A stretch of 64,000 nucleotides of DNA from Bog-473 sp963701955. GTDB taxonomy: Bacteria; Actinomycetota; Acidimicrobiia; Acidimicrobiales; RAAP-2. Of this stretch, positions 51,453 through 60,584 are shown in pieces. Each line of letters opens with the position of its first letter. Within the stretch, counting starts at the first letter, position 1. The DNA is taken from contig OY969694.1 in assembly GCA_963701955.1 (NCBI GenBank), positions 682,001 to 746,000 on the forward strand, read 5' to 3'. The position numbers were made by a program, and so were the translations under genes. The notes beneath the pieces were generated by a model. The model did not search any database. It was not told where the DNA came from and worked only from the letters and a program-made list of their open reading frames with translations.

Positions 51453-52910
51453 TCAGTCGCGCGGAGTGCCTGGAGTGTCCGGGAGTCCCGCCGGGGGAGC
51501 GGTGTTGTGTGTCTCGTATTCGGTCCACCACGCCTCGTGGCCGTCCGGCACCGGGAATCCCAACTGTTTGCGTCGCTCCATGAGACGGCGCACCCGGATC
51601 TTCTGCTCGCGCACGAGGGCCATGGTGCCGGGGTCCGGTCGGTTCGGGTCAGACCACAGCATCTCCTCGAGTTGCCACGCCTGGCGACGCGCCTCGATGA
51701 GTGCGTGGGTGGACTGGGCAACGTCGGCGACGATGTCGCCGTCACCGTCGGCGAGGACATCCGAAGCGCGCAGCCAGCCGTAATCGCGGTTGATGCGAAG
51801 GAGCCCGGGTTCCACTTCGAAGAGCCCGACGACGTCGACGACCGGGTCGATGGTCGTCAGGGTGGCACCCGGGGGGAGTTGGACGCTCAGGTTCGAGAGC
51901 TGTCGCTCCGCGACCCCGATCATGCCCATGGAGCGCAACCCGATGGAGATCGCCGGAGCATGGCCGTAGTCACGCTCGTCCCGGGGGAGGGTCAGGGGGA
52001 CGGCAACCACGGCGAAGACCCGTGTCGCCCCCAGTGCGACGGCGGCCCGCACCGGCACGATGTCGACGACGCCTCCGTCGACATAGTCGTCGTCGGCCAT
52101 GGAGTGGGGTGGGAAGACCATGGGGACGCTGGCTGACGCGATCGCGCCGTCCACCACGTCAACCGGTCCCGCTGCCGTCCCCGGCGCGCGAGTGCGGGCG
52201 TCTGACTCCACGATGGTGCCGTCCTCGGTCACGTAGCGCAGCACTCCGGCGCGCAACGCGGTCACGGCAAGGCGGAGCTGAAGCCCCGGACGCGAGATCA
52301 GCGCCGGGTCGACCGCCTGCACGCCATCCTCGGTTCCGTGCCGCAGGGTCTGTGCCAACGGCTCGAGGTTGAGGACCGAACTGCCGCCTGCCCGGAGGTG
52401 GCGACGCACGCGGGGGAGTCGGAGCGCGGCGCCAACGGTCAGTCGCACCATGCGGCGGTGTCGTCGCCAACGGGCCTGACGGGCCTCGCGTCGTGCCTGG
52501 CGATCGGAGGGTGAAACCGGTGGCATGGTCTCGCCCCCCGCGAGCACGCTGGCCGGCGTGAGCGGAAAGGGCGGACGGGTGCCTTGCGTGACCTCCCGGT
52601 CGATCTCACGACCCAACGCGGTACCCTCGAGCGCACGCAGCCAGGGTTGCTTGCCGAAGACGTGCGCGGACGCCGTCCAGGCGAGCACGTCGCGCTCGAT
52701 CTCGGCCACCCGCTCGGCGAAATCCCGCGGAGTGCGTGCCTGTGCCAGCACGGTGCCCGCGATGGCGCCAGCCGAGGTCGCGGTGATGATGTCGGGAGTG
52801 ATGCCCTCCTCTCCTACGAGATATTGCAGCACCCCCACCTCGAAGGAGCCCTTCGTCCCACCTCCGGCCAGCACGAACGCGGTGGGGCCGGCGAGGGAGT
52901 GCTGGGGCAT
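51453..52910 (-). CDS. Patatin-like phospholipase
   Basis: A 485-residue serine lipid hydrolase of the patatin family. The oxyanion loop is AFVLAGGGTKGSFEVGVLQY, and the nucleophile elbow, usually GxSxG, reads ATSAG in ITATSAGAIAGTVLAQ, with Ala in the first Gly position. The catalytic Asp is in ADDDYVDGGVVDIVPVRAAV (DGG). Between them lies a long Arg-rich insert (about residues 160-225). The C-terminal 130 residues are helical and charged. ATG 52910 starts just before the oxyanion loop; a longer frame to 53078 lacks family sequence. It follows thiS by 40 bases on the same strand. Confidence 0.9.
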   Translation of the reverse strand: MPQHSLAGPTAFVLAGGGTKGSFEVGVLQYLVGEEGITPDIITATSAGAIAGTVLAQARTPRDFAERVAEIERDVLAWTASAHVFGKQPWLRALEGTALGREIDREVTQGTRPPFPLTPASVLAGGETMPPVSPSDRQARREARQARWRRHRRMVRLTVGAALRLPRVRRHLRAGGSSVLNLEPLAQTLRHGTEDGVQAVDPALISRPGLQLRLAVTALRAGVLRYVTEDGTIVESDARTRAPGTAAGPVDVVDGAIASASVPMVFPPHSMADDDYVDGGVVDIVPVRAAVALGATRVFAVVAVPLTLPRDERDYGHAPAISIGLRSMGMIGVAERQLSNLSVQLPPGATLTTIDPVVDVVGLFEVEPGLLRINRDYGWLRASDVLADGDGDIVADVAQSTHALIEARRQAWQLEEMLWSDPNRPDPGTMALVREQKIRVRRLMERRKQLGFPVPDGHEAWWTEYETHNTAPPAGLPDTPGTPRD

Positions 52911-52950
52911 GGGCCAATTCTGGCACTGGCCGCCCGGCATGACAATGATG

Positions 52951-53166
52951 TCAGCCCCCCGCTGTGGCTCCGACCACTTCAACCAGGGAATCCGGGCGCG
53001 CCCGGGTTGTGGCCCACTCCGACCGGGGGACCACGCAGCGGTCGACGGCGACGGCCACTCCACGTGGGTCCGCCTCACCGGTCAGTTGCGCCACCACGTC
53101 GGCGAGAGAGGCGCCGAGCTCCACCTCCAGCAGGTTCCCGTTGACACGCAACGTGTATGTGGTCAC
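52951..53166 (-). CDS. thiS: Sulfur carrier protein ThiS
   Basis: A 71-residue ubiquitin-like protein that donates sulfur to the thiazole ring of thiamine. It begins TYTLRVNGNLLEVELGASLA and ends EVVGATAGG, with the C-terminal Gly-Gly required for adenylation and thiocarboxylate formation. The usual 'VAVAVNxxxVPRSxW' block is seen as VAVAVDRCVVPRSEWATTR. The GTG start at 53166 overlaps the thiO stop. No thiG, thiE or thiF is next to it, which is unusual. Confidence 0.9.
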   Translation of the reverse strand: MTTYTLRVNGNLLEVELGASLADVVAQLTGEADPRGVAVAVDRCVVPRSEWATTRARPDSLVEVVGATAGG

Positions 53167-54285
53167 GCCGGTGCCAGCGCCTCAATGAGGGGCTCGACGT
53201 GCTGGTGCGCCACCATGTCGGCGACGGCTGCCGCGGTGAGCGGAGCCAGGAGGATGCCGTTGCGATAGTGACCGGTGGCCGCCAGCACTCCCACGAGCGC
53301 GGTCCATCCGATGCAGGGCATGTTGTCGGGGGTGGCCGGTCGCAGTCCCGTGGCGGACTCATGCAGCTCCATCTCGTCGATGCCCGGGACGATGGCCCGG
53401 GCATCACGGAGGAGATCGTGGACGGCGCCGGCGCGGCACGGCGATGTCCACGCCGCGCTCTTCCACGGTGGCTCCGACGACCACCGAGCCGTTCCGCCGC
53501 GGCACCAGGTACACCGAACGGCCGTGGACGAGGCCGCGCACGGTGCGGTTGAGGAGAGGGGCACGTCCGGCCACCGGCTCGTCCACGGGGCCCAACCGAA
53601 GAATGTGACCCTTCACGGGACGAACCGGTGGGATCCCAGCTCCCTCAAGGCCGCGAAGGGCGCTCATGCCGACGCCGGCCGCCAGAACCACGACATCGGA
53701 TCCGACACGGCGGCCGTCCCCCAGGACGAGCTCCGGGCCCGGCGCCACTCCGGCAACCCTCGTCGAGAGGAACGCGACGCCCCGGTGGCGGCACGCCGCG
53801 ACCAGCGCGCCCAGTAAGGCGCGGTTGTCCACCTGATGGTCACCGGACACCTCGATTCCACCGCGCACCGCCGGGCTGAGGGCGGGGATCAGGCGACGGC
53901 ATTCGCTCGCGCTCCGGCGTTCGGCGCCAAGGCCGAGAGAGAGCTGGTACTGCAGGAGGTCGTCGAGTCCGGCGCGGTCGGACGCATCCAGGGCGACGGT
54001 CACCGTGCCCGACGTGTCGTAGCCAATGGTGTGTCCCGTGGCAGCCTCGAGGGCGGTCGCGAAACCCGGCCAGCGCCGTGCGCCTTCCAGGAGCAGCTCG
54101 GTATGGGCGTCCTCGCCGAAATGCGCTTCGGTCACCGGGGCGAGCATTCCCGCGGCGACCCAGGCGGCAGCGTCTCTCCCGGCCACCGGTCCGAGGACGG
54201 TCACCTCGTGCCCGCGATCCGACAGCTCCCAGGCGCAGGCGAGCCCGATGATCCCACCTCCAACGACGTTGACATGCGACGACAC
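53163..54285 (-). pseudogene. thiO: Glycine oxidase ThiO, single frameshift
   Basis: FAD enzyme that oxidises glycine to the imine used for the thiazole of thiamine. The first 280 residues show the dinucleotide motif VNVVGGGIIGLACAWELSDR, AAWVAAGMLAPVTEAHFGED, and VRPVKGHILRLGP. Near 53427-53440 the frame changes; the correct continuation is AGAVHDLLRDARAIVPGIDE then ATGLRPATPDNMPCIGWTAL and ATGHYRNGILLAPLTAAAVA, the family C terminus. One base lost or gained in a GC-rich run (GGCGCCGGCGCGG) would explain it. It is the only break seen in core genes, so an assembly error is plausible. Overlaps thiS by four bases. Confidence 0.85.
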
Positions 54286-54385
54286 GGGACCAGCCTACGA
54301 GTGGGGTCGTGTATTCTGTACCTTCCACGTTCGGGCCAACGTCGTCCCGGTAGCCGCTCAACTTCTCCCTCACGGAAGGACGCCG

Positions 54386-57300
54386 ATGGCCTCTGGCCTC
54401 TACGACCCGGCCTACGAGCACGACGCCTGCGGGGTCGGCATGGTGGCTGATCTTCAGGGTCGGCCGAGTCACGACATCGTCGACCGCGGCCTGACGGTTC
54501 TCGAACGGCTGGCCCATCGCGGGGCGTCGGGCGCCGAGGTGAACACCGGCGACGGGGCCGGAATCCTCGTTCAGATACCGCACCGTTTCCTGTCCGGCGT
54601 GGCGATGGTCGAGGGCATGGATCTGCCCGACCGCGGCGGCTACGCCGTCGGGCTGGCCTTCCTTCCCGTGGACCACGACGATGCAGCCAAGGCGCGCGCC
54701 GTCGTGGAACAGATCGCCGGCGAGGAAGGTCTGCGCGTCCTTTGGTGGCGGGTGGTGCCCACCGAGACGACGAGCCTCGGCACGATCGCCCTGGGAGCGA
54801 TGCCCCGGATCGAGCAGCTGTTCGTGGCGCCGGCCGTTGCGGCCGTGCCGGACGAGGACCGGGGTGACACCCTCTCGCTCGATCGGCGCGCCTTCGTGCT
54901 GCGCAAGCGGGCCGAGCACGCCGTCGAAGGCCTCTACTTCCCGTCACTCTCGGCGCGCACGATTGTCTACAAGGGAATGCTCACCTCCGAGCAGCTGCGC
55001 GAGTTCTTCCCCGATCTGCGCGATCCGGCGTTCGCGTCGGGGTTGGCGCTCGTCCACTCGCGGTTCTCGACGAACACCTTCCCGAGCTGGCCGTTGGCCC
55101 ACCCCTACCGGTACCTGTGCCACAACGGCGAGATCAACACGTTGGCGGGCAACCGCAACTGGATGCGGGCCCGTGAAGCCCTGCTGGACACCGAACTCAT
55201 CGACGGAGACTTGTCGCGCGTCTATCCCGTCTGCACGCCGGGAGCCAGCGACTCGGCCAGTTTCGACGAAGTGCTCGAGCTGCTGCATCTCGGTGGGCGT
55301 CCACTGCCCCATGCCGTCCTGATGATGATCCCCGAGGCGTGGGAGAACCACGCCACGATGGACAAGGACCGGCGAGCCTTCTACCGGTACCACGCATCGC
55401 TGATGGAGCCCTGGGACGGGCCGGCAGCGGTGTGCTTCACCGACGGGACCGTCGTGGGCGCGGTCCTCGACCGCAATGGCCTGCGCCCGGCGCGCTACTG
55501 GGTCACCGACGACGGGCTGGTGGTCCTGGCCAGCGAGGTCGGCGTCCTGGACATCGCGCCGGAGCGGATCGTGCGCAAGGGACGCCTGCAGCCCGGCCGG
55601 ATGTTCCTGGTCGACACAGACCAGGGGCGTCTCGTCGAGGACGAGGAGATCAAGGCGGCTTTGGCGGCAGAGCACCCTTACGCGCAGTGGCTGGCTCGGG
55701 ACCAAATCCGTCTCGACGAGCTCCCGGCCCGCACCATGCTCACGCCCCAGCACGGGAGCGTTGTGGTCCAACAGCGGCTGTTCGGCTACACGAACGAGGA
55801 GCTGCGCGTCATCCTCGCTCCGATGGCGCGCACCGGGGCGGAGCCCCTCGGATCCATGGGTTCGGATGCGGCGATCGCGGTGCTGTCCGATCGCTCGCGA
55901 CTGCTCTACGACTACTTCACGCAGCTGTTCGCACAGGTGACCAACCCGCCCCTCGACGCCATCCGCGAGGAGCTGGTGACGTCCCTGGCCGCCACCATTG
56001 GGCCCGAGGCCAACCTGCTCGAGGCCAAGCCCGGCTCGTGCCGGCAGATCCTGCTGCCGCTCCCGGTCATCGACCGCGACGATCTGGCCAAGCTCATGTA
56101 CGTCAATGAGGACGGTCAGACGCCGGGTTTCAAGGCATTCGCCATCGACGGGCTCTTCGAGGTGCGCGACGCCGGGGAGGCCGGAGCGCCGACCGCCGCG
56201 GGGGGCGAGGCCCTGCGGGCGGCGATAGAAGACGTTCGACGCCGGGTCTCGCAAGCCATCGCCGACGGCGCCAACCTCATCGTGCTGTCGGACCGCAACG
56301 CCACGGCCGAGTGGGCGCCGATTCCCTCGCTGCTCCTGACCGCGGCCATCCACCACCATCTCGTGCGCGAAAAGACGCGAACCAAGGTCGGGCTGGTCAT
56401 CGAGTCCGGGGACGCCCGTGAGGTACACCACATTGCGCTGCTCATCGGGTACGGCGCGGCCGCCGTCAATCCCTACCTCGCGCTCGATTCGATTGACGAC
56501 ATGATCTCGGAGGGCCTGCTCGAAGGGGTCTCGCCGCGCCAGGCGCGCCGGAATTACATCAAGGCGGCATGCAAGGGTGTGCTCAAGGTGATGTCCAAGA
56601 TGGGCATCTCGACCGTGGCCTCGTACACGGGCGCACAGGTCTTCGAAGCCATCGGACTCGACCGCGAACTGATCGACGAGTACTTCACCGGGACCTCGAG
56701 CCGCATCGGCGGCGTCGCCCTCCCGGTGCTGGCCGCCGAGGTGGCCACCCGCCACCGTCGGGCGCACGAGCCGCGCCCGACCGAGCTGGCCCACCGTGAA
56801 TTGGACGTGGGCGGGGAGTACCAATGGCGCCGCGAGGGGGAGTTCCACCTCTTCAACCCGAAGACCGTCTTCAAGCTCCAGCACGCCACGCGTGCCAAGC
56901 GTTACGAGATCTTCAAGGAGTACAGCGCTGCGGTCGACGACCAGGCCGAACGCTTGGGCACGCTACGCGGGCTCCTGCGCTTCAAGCCCGCAGCCGGAGG
57001 GCCGGTCCCCGTTGAGGAGGTGGAGCCGGCCGGCGCCATCATGGCGCGCTTCTCGACCGGCGCCATGTCCTACGGGTCCATCTCGGCCGAGGCACACGAG
57101 ACACTCGCCATCGCCATGAACCGGATCGGCGGACGGTCGAACACCGGAGAGGGCGGAGAGGATGCCGAGCGGTTCACGCCCGACGAGAACGGCGACCTGC
57201 GTCGGAGTGCGGTCAAGCAGGTGGCCTCGGGCCGTTTTGGCGTGACCAGCGAGTACCTGGTCAACGCGGACGACCTCCAGATCAAGATCGCCCAGGGGGC

Positions 57301-58966
57301 GAAGCCCGGCGAGGGCGGACAGCTCCCGGGCAAGAAGGTCTACCCGTGGATCGCCAAGACCCGGAGCTCCACCCCGGGGGTGGGGCTGATCTCGCCGCCA
57401 CCACACCACGACATCTACTCCATTGAGGACATCGCCCAACTGATCCACGACCTCAAGTCCTCCAACCCCCGGGCCCGTGTGCACGTGAAACTGGTGGCCG
57501 AGGTGGGAGTCGGGACCGTCGCTGCCGGCGTGGCCAAGGCGCACTCCGATGTCGTGTTGATTTCCGGTCACGACGGGGGGACGGGTGCCGCGCCACTGAC
57601 CTCCCTCAAGCACGCGGGCATCCCCTGGGAGATCGGCCTCGCCGAGACGCAGCAGACATTGCTGGCCAACGGGCTACGCGACCGCATCGTGGTGCAGGTC
57701 GACGGGCAGCTCAAGACCGGGCGCGACGTCGTCATCGGTGCCCTGCTGGGCGCGGAGGAGTACGGCTTCGCCTCGGCGCCGCTGGTGGTGTCGGGGTGCA
57801 TCATGATGCGGGTCTGCCACCTCGACACCTGTCCGGTGGGCATCGCCACGCAGACGCCGTCCCTTCGGACCAAGTTCAGCGGCAAACCTGAGTTCGTGGA
57901 GACCTTCTTCGAGTACATCGCCGAGGAGGTGCGCGAAGTGCTGGCCTCCTTGGGTCTGCGCTCGCTCGACGAGGCCATCGGGCGGGTCGACCTGCTCGAC
58001 GTCGACACGGCGGTGCGGCACTGGAAAGCCGCCGGACTCGACCTCTCGACCGTGCTGGCCCAGCCCGACGTTCCTGCAACGACGGTCCGCCGCCAGACGG
58101 TCCTCCAGGACCATGGGCTCGAGAAGGCGCTCGACCACGTATTCATGGGTGAGTGCGCTCCGGCCCTGGCGGATGCGACGCCGGTGACACTCGAGCTGCC
58201 CATCACCAATGTCGACCGCACCGTCGGGACGCTGCTGGGCTCGGAGATCAGCCGGCGTCACGGCGCCGCAGGACTGCCCGATGACACGATCTCGTTGACG
58301 TTCACCGGATCGGCCGGGCAGAGCTTTGGGGCCTTCGTCCCCCGTGGCGTGACCATGCGGCTGCTGGGCGACGCCAACGACTACCTCGGTAAGGGTCTCT
58401 CGGGAGGTCGCCTCGTGGTCCGGCCACCCGAAGGGTCCCCGTTCGCGGCCGAAGAACAGATCATCGCCGGCAACGTGATCCTCTACGGCGCCACCTCGGG
58501 AGAGCTCTTCGTCCGTGGACAGGTGGGTGAGCGCTTCTGCGTGCGCAATTCGGGGGCGACCGCCGTGGTCGAGGGAGTCGGCGACCACGGCTGTGAATAC
58601 ATGACAGGTGGGCTGGTCGTCGTTCTCGGACCCACCGGGCGCAACTTCGCAGCCGGAATGTCGGGGGGGGTGGCCTACGTGTACGACAAGGGTCGCTCCT
58701 TCGGATCACGGGTCAACCTCGAGATGGTGGACGTCGAGCCGCTCAGCCCGACCGACGCCACCGGGGTCCGGACCCTGGTCGAACGCCACCAGGTCGAGAC
58801 GGGCTCGGCTGTGGCATCGCGCCTGCTCGAACACTGGGAGACCGAGGTGCTCGAGTTCGTCAAGGTGATGCCCCGCGACTACCGGCGGATCCTCGAGGCG
58901 ACCGCGCTGGCGACGGCCGAGGGCCGATCGGTCGACGAGGCGGTCATGGAAGCCGCGCATGGGTAA
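54386..58966 (+). CDS. gltB: Glutamate synthase, large subunit
   Basis: Large subunit of NADPH-dependent GOGAT; it moves the glutamine amide to 2-oxoglutarate. The 1,526-residue chain has the class II amidotransferase at its N terminus, with Cys in YEHDACGVGMVADLQGRPSH after a short propeptide and FSTNTFPSWPLAHP-like blocks (seen as RFSTNTFPSWPLAHPYRYLC). Then come the central domain, the FMN synthase domain with GAKPGEGGQLPGKKVYPWIA and SGHDGGTGAAPLTSLKHAGI, the 3Fe-4S cysteines in CIMMRVCHLDTCPVGIATQ, and the GxGxG C-terminal domain ending GGVAYVYDKG. ATG 54386 has GGAAGGA upstream. It overlaps gltD by eight bases. No TPP or other riboswitch is seen upstream. Confidence 0.97.
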   Translation: MASGLYDPAYEHDACGVGMVADLQGRPSHDIVDRGLTVLERLAHRGASGAEVNTGDGAGILVQIPHRFLSGVAMVEGMDLPDRGGYAVGLAFLPVDHDDAAKARAVVEQIAGEEGLRVLWWRVVPTETTSLGTIALGAMPRIEQLFVAPAVAAVPDEDRGDTLSLDRRAFVLRKRAEHAVEGLYFPSLSARTIVYKGMLTSEQLREFFPDLRDPAFASGLALVHSRFSTNTFPSWPLAHPYRYLCHNGEINTLAGNRNWMRAREALLDTELIDGDLSRVYPVCTPGASDSASFDEVLELLHLGGRPLPHAVLMMIPEAWENHATMDKDRRAFYRYHASLMEPWDGPAAVCFTDGTVVGAVLDRNGLRPARYWVTDDGLVVLASEVGVLDIAPERIVRKGRLQPGRMFLVDTDQGRLVEDEEIKAALAAEHPYAQWLARDQIRLDELPARTMLTPQHGSVVVQQRLFGYTNEELRVILAPMARTGAEPLGSMGSDAAIAVLSDRSRLLYDYFTQLFAQVTNPPLDAIREELVTSLAATIGPEANLLEAKPGSCRQILLPLPVIDRDDLAKLMYVNEDGQTPGFKAFAIDGLFEVRDAGEAGAPTAAGGEALRAAIEDVRRRVSQAIADGANLIVLSDRNATAEWAPIPSLLLTAAIHHHLVREKTRTKVGLVIESGDAREVHHIALLIGYGAAAVNPYLALDSIDDMISEGLLEGVSPRQARRNYIKAACKGVLKVMSKMGISTVASYTGAQVFEAIGLDRELIDEYFTGTSSRIGGVALPVLAAEVATRHRRAHEPRPTELAHRELDVGGEYQWRREGEFHLFNPKTVFKLQHATRAKRYEIFKEYSAAVDDQAERLGTLRGLLRFKPAAGGPVPVEEVEPAGAIMARFSTGAMSYGSISAEAHETLAIAMNRIGGRSNTGEGGEDAERFTPDENGDLRRSAVKQVASGRFGVTSEYLVNADDLQIKIAQGAKPGEGGQLPGKKVYPWIAKTRSSTPGVGLISPPPHHDIYSIEDIAQLIHDLKSSNPRARVHVKLVAEVGVGTVAAGVAKAHSDVVLISGHDGGTGAAPLTSLKHAGIPWEIGLAETQQTLLANGLRDRIVVQVDGQLKTGRDVVIGALLGAEEYGFASAPLVVSGCIMMRVCHLDTCPVGIATQTPSLRTKFSGKPEFVETFFEYIAEEVREVLASLGLRSLDEAIGRVDLLDVDTAVRHWKAAGLDLSTVLAQPDVPATTVRRQTVLQDHGLEKALDHVFMGECAPALADATPVTLELPITNVDRTVGTLLGSEISRRHGAAGLPDDTISLTFTGSAGQSFGAFVPRGVTMRLLGDANDYLGKGLSGGRLVVRPPEGSPFAAEEQIIAGNVILYGATSGELFVRGQVGERFCVRNSGATAVVEGVGDHGCEYMTGGLVVVLGPTGRNFAAGMSGGVAYVYDKGRSFGSRVNLEMVDVEPLSPTDATGVRTLVERHQVETGSAVASRLLEHWETEVLEFVKVMPRDYRRILEATALATAEGRSVDEAVMEAAHG

Positions 58967-60512
58967 GCAGACCGGATTCATGGAGTACGGCCGGCACCTT
59001 CCCCGGCGCCGCCCGGTGTCGGTACGCCTGCGCGACTGGAAAGAGGTGTACGAGCCCTTCGACGAGGCGTCGACCAAGGAACAGGGGGCGCGGTGCATGG
59101 ACTGCGGGATCCCCTTCTGCCACGACGGGTGTCCGCTGGGCAATCTCATCCCGGAGTGGAACGACCTGGTCTACCGGGACGACTGGCCCGATGCCATGGA
59201 GCGACTGCACGCCACGAACAACTTCCCGGAATTCACCGGCAGGCTGTGCCCCGCTCCGTGCGAGGCCGCCTGCGTTCTCGGGATCAACGACGACCCGGTG
59301 ACGATTGAACGAATTGAGTTCGAGATCGTCGAGCGTGCCTGGGACGAAGGTTGGGTGACGCCCCAGGTTCCCATGGTCAAGACCGGCAAGTCGGTGGCGG
59401 TGGTGGGATCGGGGCCGGCCGGCCTGGCCGCCGCGCAGCAGCTGGCCCGTGCGGGCCACGACGTGACCGTGTTCGAACGGGCGGAGAAGCCGGGCGGCCT
59501 GCTGCGCTACGGCATCCCGGAGTTCAAGATGGAGAAGGCCGTTCTCGACCGGCGCCTGGCGCAAATGGAAGCCGAAGGGGTGACCTTCGTCTGCTCGACC
59601 TCTGTCGGTGGGGCGCCGGAGGCTCGGGCGACTGCGGCAGAGCACCCCGCCGAGCCCGGCGAGGTGCGGGGCGCCGGGACCGCCTGCGCGCCCGACGTGA
59701 CGGTGCGATCCGCCGCCGACGTCCGGGCCACCTTCGACGCCGTCGTCCTGGCCGCAGGGGCCACATTGCCCCGGGACCTGCCCGTGCCCGGTCGCGAGCT
59801 GGCCGGGGTCCACTTCGCGCTCGAATACCTCAAGCCGGCGAACCTGCTGCAAGAGGGTGGGCTCGGCGTGACACCCATCTCGGCCGAAGGAAAACGAGTC
59901 GTCATCATCGGTGGCGGGGACACGGGCGCCGACTGCCTGGGCACTGCACACCGCCAGGGGGCCCGTTCCGTCCACCAGCTCGAGATCATGGCCGAACCAC
60001 CCAGTGACCGGCTGGCCGACAACCCCTGGCCGTTATGGCCCCTCATCCTGCGCACGTCCTCCGCGCACGAGGAGGGTGGGGCACGCCTGTTCTCGGTCAC
60101 GACGACCGAGTTCCTCGACGACGGGTCGGGTGCCGTGCGGGCCCTCCGTGGCCTCACCGTGGAGATGCGGGAAGAAAGCGGCCGACCCGTGTTCGAGGAA
60201 GTTCGCGGATCCGAGTTCGAGCTCGAGTGCGAGCTGGTGCTCCTCGCCATGGGCTTCGTCGGAACGGAGCGCCGAAACGCCGTGGACGAGCTTGGCGTGG
60301 AGGTGGGCCCCCGGGGCACCGTGGTGTCCGATGCGCAGTGGTCCACCACCGCCGAGGGGGTCTTCGTATGCGGGGACCAGACACGGGGTCAGAGCCTCAT
60401 CGTCTGGGCCATCGCCGAGGGCCGGTCGTGCGCGGCCGCAGTCGACCGTTGGTTGACGGGAGCGACCTCACTCCCGTCACCCATCGTGCCCGGTCAACTC
60501 GCTCTGCGCTGA
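58959..60512 (+). CDS. gltD: Glutamate synthase, small subunit
   Basis: Small subunit that oxidises NAD(P)H and feeds electrons through FAD and iron-sulfur clusters to GltB. The 517-residue protein has N-terminal cluster cysteines in ARCMDCGIPFCHDGCPLGNL and LCPAPCEAACVLGINDDPV. The FAD motif is VAVVGSGPAGLAAAQQLARA and the NAD(P)H motif is VVIIGGGDTGADCLGTAHRQ. The C-terminal FAD block is FVCGDQTRGQSLIVWAIAEG. A loop of about 30 residues near 215 (GAPEARATAAEHPAEPGEVR) is an insertion relative to typical GltD. It overlaps gltB. Confidence 0.96.
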   Translation: MGKQTGFMEYGRHLPRRRPVSVRLRDWKEVYEPFDEASTKEQGARCMDCGIPFCHDGCPLGNLIPEWNDLVYRDDWPDAMERLHATNNFPEFTGRLCPAPCEAACVLGINDDPVTIERIEFEIVERAWDEGWVTPQVPMVKTGKSVAVVGSGPAGLAAAQQLARAGHDVTVFERAEKPGGLLRYGIPEFKMEKAVLDRRLAQMEAEGVTFVCSTSVGGAPEARATAAEHPAEPGEVRGAGTACAPDVTVRSAADVRATFDAVVLAAGATLPRDLPVPGRELAGVHFALEYLKPANLLQEGGLGVTPISAEGKRVVIIGGGDTGADCLGTAHRQGARSVHQLEIMAEPPSDRLADNPWPLWPLILRTSSAHEEGGARLFSVTTTEFLDDGSGAVRALRGLTVEMREESGRPVFEEVRGSEFELECELVLLAMGFVGTERRNAVDELGVEVGPRGTVVSDAQWSTTAEGVFVCGDQTRGQSLIVWAIAEGRSCAAAVDRWLTGATSLPSPIVPGQLALR

Positions 60513-60584
60513 CCCGAGCCTCGTCGGGCTCGCTGATGGGGGAGCGGGGTGCGCCTGCGGGTGCCGGGGCCGTAGATTCAGCTC

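Noticed and set aside
54286..54385. TPP riboswitch upstream of thiO
   Set aside because: The 100-base spacer lacks the CTGAGA and ACCTGATCTGG-type conserved blocks on the minus strand.
54026..54385. Upstream extension of gltB
   Set aside because: It would overlap thiO in antisense; the GltB family N terminus with its Cys begins at ATG 54386 behind a good ribosome site.
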